This document shows, in pieces, positions 9,807-19,835 of a stretch of DNA of 64,000 nt. A program made the translations under genes and the position numbers. Numbering within the stretch: position 1 is the stretch's first letter; each line of letters begins with the position of its first letter. The notes under the pieces are model-generated. The model saw only the letters and a list, made by a program, of their open reading frames with translations, ran no database searches and was not told where the DNA came from. Location of the stretch: NCBI GenBank assembly GCA_963575745.1, contig CAUYUJ010009813.1, positions 297,225 through 361,224 on the forward strand. Reading direction: 5' to 3'. This DNA is from Prorocentrum cordatum. Taxonomy: Eukaryota; Sar; Dinophyceae; Prorocentrales; Prorocentraceae.

Positions 9807-10991
9807 ATGAGAAGCATGCCGAGATCCCCCAAGGCGTCCCGAGGTGTCCTCCTCGATTTGAGGCGGCCAGGAGCCTTGAAGTGGTTGGGACCCCAGAAAA
9901 CCGGCCAGGAGGAGGGATGCGGCCAAGCCCACTCAAAGACGGTCCTTGGACCGCTTCCGGAGTCCATCTGGTGCAGTTTCTCGCCCTGGCTCTGTGTCTG
10001 CGGGCCCCAGAGCCCGAACACGACCCCCAGAGGCCCCAAAAATGTAAAAAGCACTCCTCGACCCAGAGCCTCGAACCTGCCCCCCCCCCCGTCCAGCTGG
10101 CCGGAACTAGCGCTGGGCCACCTCAGACCCCCAGCCGGCTCCGACTCGTCGGCGCCAGGACCCACCACACCCCCCGCGTGCGCACCGCCAGCCCTCCGAG
10201 GCCCCGCGGGATCCCCCCGAGAGGCCGGAGGCTGGCTCCGTGACCTCCTTGCGGCCAGGTGCAGATGCCCGACGGCTCCTGGGCCGACTGCCCCCCGGTC
10301 CCGGGCGCGTTCACCATCAACTCGGGCGACCTCATCCAGGCGGGCGCCCCTCCCCTGCAGGGGGGGGGAGGGAGAGGATGAGGGCGAGGGCGAGGACGCG
10401 GAGAGGGAGGGGGACGTGGAAGAGGATGAGGAGGAGGAGGAGGCAGAGGAGGAAGAAGATGGGGAAGAGGAGGCGAGACGGAGGTGGCGCACGAGAGAGG
10501 AGGGGAAGCTGGGCAGGGAGGGTGAGTCTTCCTCGTCATCATCGGAAACACCATTCTGGTCCACCCAGCTCGTCGTGATGAAGGAATCCCACGCGCTCCA
10601 CAGAAGTTTCTGCGCTGCCCTACCGAGCCTTGCCGAGTCGGACCTGACTGCGGTCAGGTTGCTCACTGGCGTCGAGGCGCCAGTCGTCCTTGCGGTTCTT
10701 TTGGCAGCGGCCATGTGCTGGACCGCGATTGCGACGGTCCCCCTTCGAAGATCGGCACTGCAACGGCTCAAAGATGCATGCACCAGAAAGCTGGATACGC
10801 CTGGTGTGGTTGGCCTGGGCGAGAGTTGGATGAGCATGTGGTCAGATGTCTTTCCAGCGCTCGGCCCTTGTATGGCCGTTCGCGCCGGGCTTCCGCATCC
10901 GTGGATACCCAATGCGTGGCCTCAAACAGAGTCGACAGTGACACTCGAGCCTCCCAAGTCCTCTTCGCGGCCCACACGTACGCGGCAATGA
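9807..10991 (+). CDS. Hypothetical protein with acidic tract
   Basis: An open frame of 394 residues that I do not recognise. The first 180 residues are Pro/Arg/Ala-rich and look like translated GC-rich DNA. About 190-245 is a dense Glu/Asp tract (GEGEDAEREGDVEEDEEEEE and similar). The last 140 residues are more protein-like, with a hydrophobic segment APVVLAVLLAAAMCWTAIA that could be a membrane helix. No homologous motif, start context or splicing evidence supports it. Equally acidic tracts occur at 46.5, 57.1 and 61.3 kb, so this may be a purine-rich repeat caught in a frame. Confidence 0.2.
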   Translation: MRSMPRSPKASRGVLLDLRRPGALKWLGPQKTGQEEGCGQAHSKTVLGPLPESIWCSFSPWLCVCGPQSPNTTPRGPKNVKSTPRPRASNLPPPPSSWPELALGHLRPPAGSDSSAPGPTTPPACAPPALRGPAGSPREAGGWLRDLLAARCRCPTAPGPTAPRSRARSPSTRATSSRRAPLPCRGGEGEDEGEGEDAEREGDVEEDEEEEEAEEEEDGEEEARRRWRTREEGKLGREGESSSSSSETPFWSTQLVVMKESHALHRSFCAALPSLAESDLTAVRLLTGVEAPVVLAVLLAAAMCWTAIATVPLRRSALQRLKDACTRKLDTPGVVGLGESWMSMWSDVFPALGPCMAVRAGLPHPWIPNAWPQTESTVTLEPPKSSSRPTRTRQ

Positions 10992-12059
10992 AAGGCACGA
11001 TGACAACTCTTCATCGCGAGAGCACGGACATGTACGACCAGCATATCACCCACACTATGTAAGGTCAGCAGGGCCTCGATTCTTCGCAAGTGTGGCGCGG
11101 TGCAGTGGCTCTGGCTACATGATCCTTTGCACTGAGGACCTGAACGCGTCACTCCACGGCAGCGAGTGTGTCAACAGAGCCGTGCCTGCGCATGGGCCGA
11201 GAGTTGGATCCCAGACGTTCTCGTGAACAGCCTGAGCATCGACAACCAGCATGTCGACTCCACCCTGCGGCGCCCCCGGTTCCGCTTCCGCCCGTTGTTC
11301 GGACCAGGACGTGTCCGTGGCAGGTCAGCACACGAGATTCGTACGCAGGCGTGCGCGAGCAGCAACTTTGGCCACCGCCGCCGACTAGAGCTACGGCTGC
11401 TGGGCAACATGGCTGGGCGCGAGGGTGCTCAATGGCGCCTGTGAGAAGAAGGAAAAGCTGTCCTCCTCAGAGTAGGCCGTCCCTGAGTGAAGACCTGGTC
11501 TGAAGGACACTCGAGCGTCGCCTGAACCACCACTGCATGATGTCGCGCCTGCTCCTGATGATGGTGACGAGCCTGATGCTCCCGTGGTCCACCCCCTTGG
11601 GAAGAGAGTCGCTTGGCGTTCGCTGCCATTGTACATTGCCGCCGCCGTTCCGCCTCGCGAGGGCATACAGGGACACGATGTGCTTGGCACCTCTCAGATG
11701 CCAACGGGCGCTGCTGAGCGATGCATGTAGATTGCACGCTCGTCTGGCCCGCCCTGAAGACCACCGCGGGCGGGCCTGGACGAGATGGACGGCGAGGTGC
11801 CGTGTGCACGTGGCGCCCGCGAGGCAGAGCCGCGTGCACGCGCCAGCAACGGCGAGGTCAGCCGCTGCCCGGCGCGCGGCCACACGCGGTACCGCCTGCG
11901 CCTCCGGGGCGGCTGGACGAGCTTGAGAGCTCGAGCATGCTCGTTGGGGGAATTTTCACCTGGCGGCTCCGACGCCAGCGACGAGGGCGCCTGACCCGGA
12001 TGCGGTGCCCAGGTTCCTCCACGCCCCGAGAGGGAAGGATCGAAGAGCAAACAGGGCTT
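10992..12059. other. Gene-free interval
   Basis: No gene, RNA or clear repeat is recognised. Frames of 100-140 codons exist on both strands, but they lack motifs and overlap one another. A phrase GGGCGAGAGTTGGAT at about 10817 is echoed at about 11199 with one insertion, perhaps an old duplication. Confidence 0.4.
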
Positions 12060-12259
12060 CGGCGGCGAACCCGGGGGGAAGTGAGAAGGGGCGGGCCTTC
12101 TCATAAGGCTCGGAAGGCCCCCAGCCTTCTGAGAAGTTTTCTAAGCCTTCCCCGAAGACAAAGAAATTGTTTCAGTAGGACAAAGGCCTGTCAGAAGCCC
12201 CGCCGCCCGGCCTTCTGAGAAGGCCTTCTCCTTTCAATTCCAACCCTCGCTCGCCGCCG
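12060..12259. mobile_element. MITE-like inverted-repeat element, copy 2
   Basis: Same family as 140-322. The left end reads CGGCGGCGAACC then GGGGGGAAGTGAGAAGG; the right end (12224-12259) is an inverted, partly diverged version ending TCGCTCGCCGCCG. The interior (about 12090-12220) is rich in CCTTCTGAGAAGG, itself a palindrome, and repeats GGCCTTCTNA several times, so the whole element can fold on itself. No target duplication is evident. Confidence 0.55.
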
Positions 12260-12469
12260 AGAACTGCATGACTGCACCCTCACAGAGGCCCGCTCTGGTC
12301 TGTGCGGTCAGCGCTGGGCCCCACCCACTGGGCCTGTGCCACCCAGCGCCTCCGCCCCCAGGTGCAAGCAGCGCCTGGGCACTCCCGCTGCAGCGCTTCG
12401 CACCCTCGAGCTGGAGCCTGTCCGAAAGCTACGCGCGCCCGTGTTCCCCCCTGGGGCCCTCCTCTCCCC

Positions 12470-12693
12470 CCACCACCCACCACCACCCAGCTTCCTCGCC
12501 CTCCTCCTCCTCCTCCTCCTTACATCCTCCTTTTCCTTCCCCACCTTCAACCCCCCTCTTTGCCCCCCTTCCCCCACCTCCTCCTCCCTCCTTCTCGTTT
12601 TTGTTCCCCCCCTGTTCCTCGTCCTTATCCTCCTCCTCCTCCTCCCTCCTCCTCCTCCTCCTCCTCCTCCTCCTCCTCCTCCTCCTCCTCCTC
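12470..12693 (+). repeat. CTC-rich tract upstream of LINE 2
   Basis: About 220 bases of C/T-rich sequence ending in an uninterrupted (CTC)n run. It precedes the LINE 2 endonuclease ORF by about 80 bases. An in-frame extension of that ORF through this tract (Pro/Ser/Leu) is not credible as protein. Confidence 0.85.
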
Positions 12694-12775
12694 CAAGTGG
12701 CAATCCGAGGTCTCAGAAGACTGCTGGCCACTTCAGAATTCAGGACATGTGTGCGGAACCCCCAGTCTGCTCGCC

Positions 12776-15415
12776 ATGGCGGCGGACTCAGCGGCGCGTC
12801 TCGGGCAGGTCAGTTTCGTCGCCTACAACCCCCACAGCGCCACCCACCCCCGCACTCAGGACATCCTGGATGAACTCCACAACGTGTCCGTGGTATCGCT
12901 GATAGGAACGCAGGAGAAGCAGCAGAATTCCAAGGACCTCAGGTATTGCTCGTCGTTCTGGGGTTTCTCGGAGGGCTGGAGCTCAGGAGCTTTAACGAAC
13001 AGATCTTGCGGGCTCAGTGTCTGGTTTAACAGGAAGATGTTTCGGCCGAGTCACCTTCGGGGAGTGGCGCCTGTTCCGAAAGGTCTCCAAGGGCGGGTCC
13101 TGGGATGCAAGCTGGAGAGGCAGTCGGTTCGATTTGCTGTTTTCGCCCTTTACTTCCCGCCGTGCACCAGGGACAAAGACCAGCTTCTCAAATACACTAA
13201 CTGTTGCGATAGAATGATGCGCTGGTTGACTCAGCAGCTGGACGCCCTGGCGGGCAGGTGGATTCCCATTCTCACCATGGATCTCAACTCCCCCCTTTGT
13301 CAGGAGATAGAAGGCGTTGTTGGTCCGTATGGCCTCCGCTCAGACGAGAAGCGAACAGCCCAGATGCTGAAGCCAGTGCTCGAGTCTTACGGGCTATGCC
13401 TTGCCAACACGATGGCCGATGCGGGCTACACCTTCGTCGCCTCTTGCGGCACCCGCAAGACGCTCGACTACATAGCATTGCCGCAAGGACTACTTCCAGC
13501 GATGAGATGGTGCACCACTTTTCGGCGCAGCATGCGCAGGCTTCAGCCGCATAGATGGGGACGAGAATGGGATCACTTACCGCTGGGGCTGGGGCTTGAG
13601 TGGGTGACGGACATGACTCCCACAGATGTGCGCCACTCCGAGCGCATAGAGCCTACGGCTGCCCACGCTCTTCTCCAGCGGGGATATAGACGGAGAGAGT
13701 TCATGGAATCCGTGACTGCCACGATCGAGCAGAAGGCGGCCTGGCTCAATTCCCAGACGGGATATACGCTCGCGGTGGAGGCCAACGACTTATTGGTTCA
13801 TGCCATCACCAACGCTGCGCTCACCACCTGCACGCAGAAGGAGGGATACACAGAGCACCACGCCGACTACGCCAGAGAGCTCAAAGTTCTACTCCACCAG
13901 AGAAGGGAAGTGCGCGATCGACTGGCATGGGCCTACCAAAAGGATGATGACGACCTTCAGCTGCAGCTCACTGTGCGCATCACGACTATCAGCAAGTGGC
14001 TCAGGCAGCACAAGAGGTGTCATTGGCAGCGGGTACAGCAAGATCGTGAAGCAGCTTTCGAGGAGGCGCGCAAGGCTAAGGACTTCCATGAGGTGCACAG
14101 GCTGGCTCGTCTCATCGCAGCACGCGGGAGAGGACCACGACGGCGTAACTACAGACAGCTCAACACCAGCGGAACGACACAGGAGTGGACTACCAGGATG
14201 CAACAACCCGGGGCAGAGGGTGGGGCCGCAGCACAACTTGTCAGCTTCAATGACATGAATAACATGCTTCACGAGCTTCCCGAAGCCTTCACATCGGTCA
14301 CTGCAGATGAGGTCAAAGAGGACATCGACGCTTTCAAGCATGAGGTGTGGCGGCTCAGGCTTTGGCGTGTCGCACCTCAGGACAGCATCATCGCGGAGCT
14401 CCTCCGCACTGCCATGTTCCCCAACTGGGTGAACAAGCGCAGGACGACTCACCACCACGGCATCGGCTACGAGCAGCAGTCGCGCATTTCAGCCAACTCT
14501 GTCTACTTCCTGCTCGCCTGCTTGTTCACAGGTATCCGCACCAGTGGCAAGCTTCCTTTGTCGTGGATCCTGTCGGACGCCTGCAAGATTGGCAAGGGCA
14601 ACAACAAGGAGGGCGTGGACGGCGAACGACTTATCATGCTCGTGTGTACCATCGCCGAGACGTACTACCGCAGCCTCTTAGCCCGAGGAGCTCCACCTGC
14701 CCTTGAACCGTGGATCTAAGGTTGTCTCAGAGGGCGACGTCGGGAGGCTGCAGTGGTGGTGCAGCAGGCGTACTCTTGGCGCAGGCTTCAGGCCGGGCAG
14801 TCCCACATTAAGAGGTTGCACGACGCCACCAACGCTTTTTACAGTATCGACCATGACAGTTTATGTCACGAAGTCGAGCGAGTTTTTCGAGAGGAAGATT
14901 GGCAGATCATGAAGTTTCGAGTCACTCTTGCATGCTTTCGACTACCAGGTGCTGAGAACGACATTCTTTGGTTACAGCAGGGATGCATGCCTGGAGATCC
15001 CGCCATGGTCCGACTTTTTGTAGGTGCTTATGCCAGACAAATGGGAATGGGTTCGACTAATATTTCTAACTACCGAGCTGCCAGCTTCAAGTGCCCATGG
15101 TCGGCTCAGTGGATTCAAGCTTCTTTCATTGTGTATGTGGACGATGTAGCCGACAATTTCGATGTCACTAACAACGCAGATAGTATCATGGCGGAGGGAG
15201 TCTCTCAGAACGAAGTCATCACTGAGAGGCTCGCCGAGATCCAGATGATTCAGAATGTGAGCAAGCAGGAGAATTTAGTTTTTTTTTCACAGGCGCCAAC
15301 GCAGCTTTCATGGAAGCGAAGTTCCTCAGAGATCAGGAGCTTGCTGGGCGTACGACAGTGTGTGCACGATATTTGGGCCCGCGCATTCATTCCAGGTTTG
15401 CATTGTGTGAGATAG
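12776..15415 (+). pseudogene. LINE 2 ORF2, endonuclease and reverse transcriptase
   Basis: Start taken at ATG 12776 (context GCCATGG), the first Met after the pyrimidine tract. Endonuclease landmarks, counted from this Met: SLIGTQEKQ (E47), ILTMDLNSPL (D169, N171), KTLDYIALP (D231) and EWDHLPL (D266, H267), so the catalytic set looks complete. A basic linker follows, then RT fingers with KLPLSWILSDACKIGKGN. An in-frame TAA at 14717-14719 interrupts the protein just before GCLRGRRREAAVVVQQ, and the same frame then continues through motif A (LHDATNAFYSIDHD), motif B (LQQGCMPGDP) and motif C (FIVYVDDVAD). The frame is lost in the nine-T run at 15279-15287; shifting there continues FFTGANAAFMEAKF into the next segment. 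With one nonsense codon and one homopolymer shift, this copy is only lightly damaged. Confidence 0.8.
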
Positions 15416-16000
15416 AGTACAGACTACATGCTGGGCGCACCGCCTGGTATAATCTCTCTAAGTGTTGGCAGAGTGCAGTGTCTCTTGGTTGGAAGATGAA
15501 CATGCTCAAAGGGTATTTGGCCAATGCGCGTTACAGTGGAGCGGAGGTCCTGTGTGCTCGAGCGGGCCCCATGCGTCCGCATGGTTGGCAACCCATTCTT
15601 CGCTTTCTTGCTATGCGTGCTCGGATCCTGCTGCGAGGTACAGCTCAGTGGCGGGAGGACGGCTCCGTTCGCACCCTCACCAACCTACAGGCCCTTGCAA
15701 AAGTGCGCCTCGCAGCCCCACATGTGGAAATGAGAGTTCGAAGGCTCCGATGGCTCCAAGCTTGTCTACGCGAGGCCCCACGGCGTGCTCAATTTCTTGG
15801 GGTCGTTTTCGGGTGCTCCCGGGACGAGGATTTGACCGAGCTCGAAAAGTATCTGAGCAACGACGCGAAGGCGAACCCGTGGTGCGAACAGTTCTGCGAC
15901 GACATACGAGCGATCGAACTCTTCGATGACGGGGCGAGGTTGATGGAGATCTATGGGCTGGATGGGGATATTATTCGAGGGGAGGGAGGAGTTCGTTCAA
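15289..16000 (+). pseudogene. LINE 2 ORF2, RT thumb/connection region
   Basis: The frame continues after the T9 shift and encodes LGWKMNMLKGYLAN, a phrase I associate with the RT C-terminal part of dinoflagellate LINEs, then helical sequence rich in Arg and Leu (RFLAMRARILLRGTAQW, RVRRLRWLQACLREAP). Another shift near 15960-15990, in a G/A-rich stretch, moves the frame to the finger region (ILFEGREEFVQLDVGG). Confidence 0.6.
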
Positions 16001-16529
16001 TTGGATGTGGGAGGGATCGTGTCGCACTATTTCCTCAACATCGCACAGCACGAGAGGAGGCAGGAGGAGATCGAGAGTGGAGGACCCCACCAATGCAAGG
16101 CCCTTCGAGCCGATGGAGAGCCCTGTGCTGAACGCTTCATGGCAAAAAAGCAGTTGGCGGCCCACTATCTGAGAACCAAGGGAGGCACTCACGGAAAGCA
16201 ACTTCTTGGGAGACTCTGCTGTGTATCCAGTCAGTGCGTGATCTGTGGCTCGAATTTCTCTTCGATTGACTATGCAAAAAGACACATGCACAAGAGCCTC
16301 AGCACGGGCCTATGCTGTGTAGACCGAGGGCGCACAGACGGACATATCATTCAGCCCTCGTCCTATGCTTGCCCAGCCTGCGATGACTTCGAGGGGGCCG
16401 ACAATGATGAGCTCCGTAGACACATTTTGTCCGAGCATCTGCAGGAGCACTTGGCGGATCATTGTTTGGATTTCGAGCTGCCTGGCCTGCTGGAAGATCT
16501 CGAGTTGCTCCATGGAGGTCCAGTGGCTC
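15953..16529 (+). pseudogene. LINE 2 ORF2, C2H2 zinc-finger tail
   Basis: Cys/His motifs follow the RT: CKALRADGEPCAERFMAKKQ with AAHYLRTKGGTH, then CVICGSNFSSIDYAKRHMHK (C-x2-C, H-x3-H) and CPACDDFEGADNDELRRHIL followed by SEH. These are C2H2-type fingers, probably binding target DNA or element RNA. The protein then runs FELPGLLEDLELLHGG and loses character where the next ORF begins in another frame. Confidence 0.65.
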
Positions 16530-17306
16530 ATGCCGAGCGCTCTCAAGCGGGTCGCAACGGAGGCCAACGCAGAGGAAGACAGCAACAAGGCGCGCAAGGG
16601 CTCGGGCAAGGGCGTCGAGGACTCCCACGTGAACGCTCGCCTGCTTCGACAGCTGGAATCGCGGGTGCGCACACTGGAGTTCGGAGCGGGCCTGGTTGTG
16701 TACGGACCGAGCGACGACCTGTTCGTGGACACGCTGAAGCAGACCTACCAGGAGTACCAGAAGAAGGTCGAGGGCAAGAACAACACACACGGGCTCGGTC
16801 CGCCCGAATTGCAGAATTTTGCCGCACTTCTCAGCGCTTTCAACAGTTGGCTCGACAAGCCAGGCAAGGCCCAGGACTCGGTGAAGGAGTTGGCAGACAT
16901 CCCTCGGAGGCTCCTGTTGATGATGATGAAGGGGGATCAGGAGCAGGCCAGCACGTGGATCAAGGAGTGCGGAACCAGCTCGACGGCAGACAGCAGCATC
17001 CCGAGGATTACGGTCAAGGTCCTGGGCTATATCACGCTGCCAGACCCCAACCAGGCAGGACCCAACGCTTACGAGGCGCAGGAGAGTCAGTGGAAGGTTC
17101 TAGAGGACAAGGACGCGGAAGAGGGAGACAAGCGCAGGGCAGAGGTTCGAGTCATTCGGAGTCCGCTCGAGTTCGCCCAGCTAGGACACGGGAAAGTGAT
17201 CGCAGTAGAGCAGGCTCTGTATCGAATCTTCCGAGCCGCAGGCTTTAACAACAAAGCTGGCCGTGCTCCCAGGGGTAAGCTCGTGCGCCAGGTGAAGCTA
17301 GGTTAA
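16530..17306 (+). CDS. LINE 2 third ORF, uncharacterised protein
   Basis: An intact 258-residue frame starting at ATG 16530, in a different frame from the fingers and immediately after them. I do not recognise the family. The N-terminus is basic and charged (KRVATEANAEEDSNKARKGS), followed by a helical stretch (RLLRQLESRVRTLEFGAGL), a central region VDTLKQTYQEYQKKVEG and a well-ordered C-terminal half with IPRITVKVLGYITLPD, EVRVIRSPLEFAQLGHGKV and FRAAGFNNKAGRAPRGKLV. It is the only undamaged ORF in the element, which suggests it is younger, functional in trans or still under selection. It could be an ORF1-type protein displaced to the 3' side, or a captured host gene. Confidence 0.6.
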   Translation: MPSALKRVATEANAEEDSNKARKGSGKGVEDSHVNARLLRQLESRVRTLEFGAGLVVYGPSDDLFVDTLKQTYQEYQKKVEGKNNTHGLGPPELQNFAALLSAFNSWLDKPGKAQDSVKELADIPRRLLLMMMKGDQEQASTWIKECGTSSTADSSIPRITVKVLGYITLPDPNQAGPNAYEAQESQWKVLEDKDAEEGDKRRAEVRVIRSPLEFAQLGHGKVIAVEQALYRIFRAAGFNNKAGRAPRGKLVRQVKLG

Positions 17307-17945
17307 TGGACAGTTGTGCTTTCGGTAGAGACGGGCAAGGGGGACTGCCTTTGCACTGCCGTAGGGTGGGAGTTGTGTGTGCGCCCACTCTGCTGTGGTC
17401 GATGGTAGACCTGCCTAGCCCACTGAAAAGAATGCCCGCCCCGCGTGGGGCGTACCAGCCAGGGGCTGGACGCCGTTCCACCGTTTCCGCCCCCGTCCAG
17501 AAGTAATCTTGCGTGTCTTGGGCTGGCTCGGAAACGTGAGTCCCCTTTTTCAGAGCTCAGGCGAAACAGCCGTGGCCCAGAGCGTAGCAGCGGTCAGTTG
17601 CCAGCAGACGAACTTGAGCTCGAATGGGTGCGACTCCTCCTCCTCCTCCTCATCATCATCATGATTATCATCATCATCATCCGCCACGTCCCCCTCCCGT
17701 CTTAGCAAAGGGTCAACAACGGATACATAATACGCATGATGTTGCTCCTCGACCCCCTCCCCTCATACGTGCATACAAAGATGTATCATGTTTGTACATG
17801 TATCTATGTAACATAGTGACGAATACATGTAGAGGGCTCCCCCATGTCCCACGCCCGGGAGTGTCGGTAGGGCGAGACGAGCGTTTCGTTTGTGAGTTTT
17901 TCAACATGATCTTGAAGTTTGAAAGTTGCACCAGCCACGCAGATG
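17307..17945. other. LINE 2 3' flank and microsatellite
   Basis: No gene is recognised. A CTC run grading into (ATC)n, with one GATTATC interruption, occupies about 17636-17690. 17725-17850 is relatively AT-rich with repeated ACATGTA/CATACA words. Confidence 0.6.
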
Positions 17946-18385
17946 GATGAGGGAGTCAAAATGGGGTTGTCGCCACATTGCCGCGCACACTCATTCTCAA
18001 ATCTTGCAACAGCACCAAAGATGGAGCACAGACCACGTTCAAAAGTGAGCCCTCGCCGTAGCGCCTCGAAGATTCGGATTAAACGTTGGAGCAGTTACAG
18101 GGATGGAGGGGGTGGTTTTCAAAACGAAGCTCTCGCTGTAGCGCCCCTCACCTTCGTTTGCAAAACCTGCAACAGCTCAAAGACTGGAGTGTGGCGCCTT
18201 TTCAAATTAGGGTTCTCGCCCCAGCGCCGCGCCTGAGCACCGCGCACATTCGTATTCAAAGCTCTCAGCCGCTACAGGGATGGAGGGCGACCCCGTTGCA
18301 AGATGGGGTTCTCGCCACATCGCTGCGCACATTCGCTGTTCAGGCTTAACACAGGTGCAGGGATGGAGAACGACTCTTTTCCAAC
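17945..18385. repeat. Diverged tandem repeat, five units of about 80-97 bp
   Basis: Units share the order TCTCGCC(A/G)YAKCGC, GCGCACATTCGTNTTCAAA, GCAACAGC and GGGATGGAG, then TTTTCAAA. Copies begin near 17963, 18045, 18125, 18208 and 18305. They differ by many substitutions and small indels, so the array is old. Frames across it change with the unit length and no single protein repeat is kept. Confidence 0.65.
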
Positions 18386-18604
18386 ATGGACATCTCATGG
18401 AAGGTTTCGCCAGCTGGACGGCCAGACGACCAGACATTTGAGCGAGCGTAAGATCTCCATGGAAGGAGAGCGGTTCCTTCTCACATGAGTGTTCTCGCCT
18501 GAGGCATCCTCGCCGCCCATGGCCGGCAACGGAAACGTTTGCAACAGTGGCGCAATTCGGGGGCGGCCCTTTTTCAAAGCGGGGCGTTCGCTGGACACAT
18601 CGCG

Positions 18605-18785
18605 GAACTGTATGGCCAGACCTGTGTCGCATGAGTCTCTTCTCGCCCTCCTCCTCCTCCTCCTCCTCCTCCGCCTCCTCCTCCTCCTCCTCCTCTTCCC
18701 TCCTTCCCCCTCCTCCTCCTCGTCCCTCCTTCCCCCTCGCTGAACTGTATGGCCAGACCTGTGTCGCATGAGTCCCTTCTCGCCC
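18605..18785. repeat. 44-bp direct repeats flanking a CTC array
   Basis: 18605-18648 and 18742-18785 are identical except for one base; both begin GAACTGTATGGCCAGACC and end CTTCTCGCCC. Between them lies a CTC array (about 18649-18740). The pattern suggests that a segment ending in the CTC array was tandemly duplicated, or that the array was inserted with duplication of its flank. Confidence 0.75.
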
Positions 18786-19010
18786 GAGGGATGCGAAGCA
18801 GTTCCTTTTCCAAAGCGGGGCTCTCGCCTGACCGGCAGGCCCAGCGGGCGTTTGCCTTTTCCAGGTGCGGCAACTTGCACAACAGGAGAGGCATGCAGGG
18901 ACTTCGGAGGAGGGAACTGGGGACAGGAGGGTGTATTGCAGCATCGTTGATGCATCGTGGGTTCACTCTGGTCGTTTTCCTTCTCCCCAATTATCCTCAT
19001 CCGCCGTCGT

Positions 19011-19285
19011 CCCTGCTCCTCCTCCTCCGCCTCCAACTCCTCTCACAGCGCCCTCGACGACCCCCCCCCCCCCACTCACATGTATACCTCCACCTCAGAG
19101 CCCCTGGCCTCTTCCTCCTCCTCCTCCTCCTCCTCCTCCTCCTCCTCCTCCTCTTCCTCCTCCTCCTCCTCCTGCTCCTCCTCCGCCTCCTTATTCTCCT
19201 CCTCTTCCTCCTCCTCCTCCTCCTGCTCCTCCTCCTCCTCCTCCTCCTCTTCCCTCCTTCCCTCCTTCCCCCTCTCCTCCTTCCA
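19011..19285 (+). repeat. CTC microsatellite
   Basis: About 270 bases of (CTC)n with TCTTCC and CCG interruptions and a 10-base C run near 19065. Flanking 18786-19010 and 19286-19835 hold no recognisable gene. Confidence 0.9.
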
Positions 19286-19835
19286 TCCCCCCTTTTCCTC
19301 CGCCGCAATCCGTCGGGCGCACGTCGATCCAGCGCCGCTGCCGCCCCCCCACCCACCCACGCGAAGCAACCCGGACGCATCCAGCAGGGGGGCGGTTCGA
19401 TCTTCCGGCCGGCGAACAGTTTGTTTTTCTTTTTCTCGGGGGTCCGATACGTCGGGAAGGTTTCCCCTTCTTTCGATAGGAGCTCGATCCACCCACGCAG
19501 CGATATCCGAAGTTGAGCCGCACCTCGTAAGCCAACTGGGTTGACGGGAGGGAAAGCCTCGCCCTCGCCCCCTCCCCTCCCCCACAGAGAGGAGGGAGCC
19601 CTGTTGAGATGCGTTCTCGCGAGTGCGATGCCTCCCACGGGGGGCCACGCACCTGTGGACCTATGGGTTCAGAGCACGTCCTCGGCCCAACGATGGTTGG
19701 CGCTTTGCACGGAAATCGCTTCTCAAGATCTGGGCGCTTAGTACATCTAACGCCGTGTAACAAACCCAGTTATGGATTCCCCGGCATGGATGGCGAGATG
19801 TTGTTGATTGACGTTGTTGCTTGCGTTCTTGCTTG

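Larger units (their letters stand above)
12776..17306 (+). mobile_element. LINE-type non-LTR retrotransposon 2
   Basis: Contains, in order, an endonuclease, reverse transcriptase, C2H2 zinc fingers and a separate downstream ORF. It is a different lineage from LINE 1: RT motif C is YVDD, there is no RNase H, and fingers follow the RT. No ORF1 lies upstream within the non-repetitive sequence. ORF2 carries one in-frame stop and a frameshift in a nine-T run. The 3' end is not defined; a CTC/ATC microsatellite lies 330 bases beyond the last ORF. Confidence 0.8.

Noticed and set aside
8425-9810. 461-codon Pro/Ser-rich frame
   Set aside because: Shadow of the LINE 1 tail followed by translation of a CTC microsatellite.
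9209-10912. 567-codon open frame on the minus strand
   Set aside because: Most of it is the complement of CTC arrays and GC-rich repeats (Glu/Arg/Gly runs); no motif and a conflicting + strand context.
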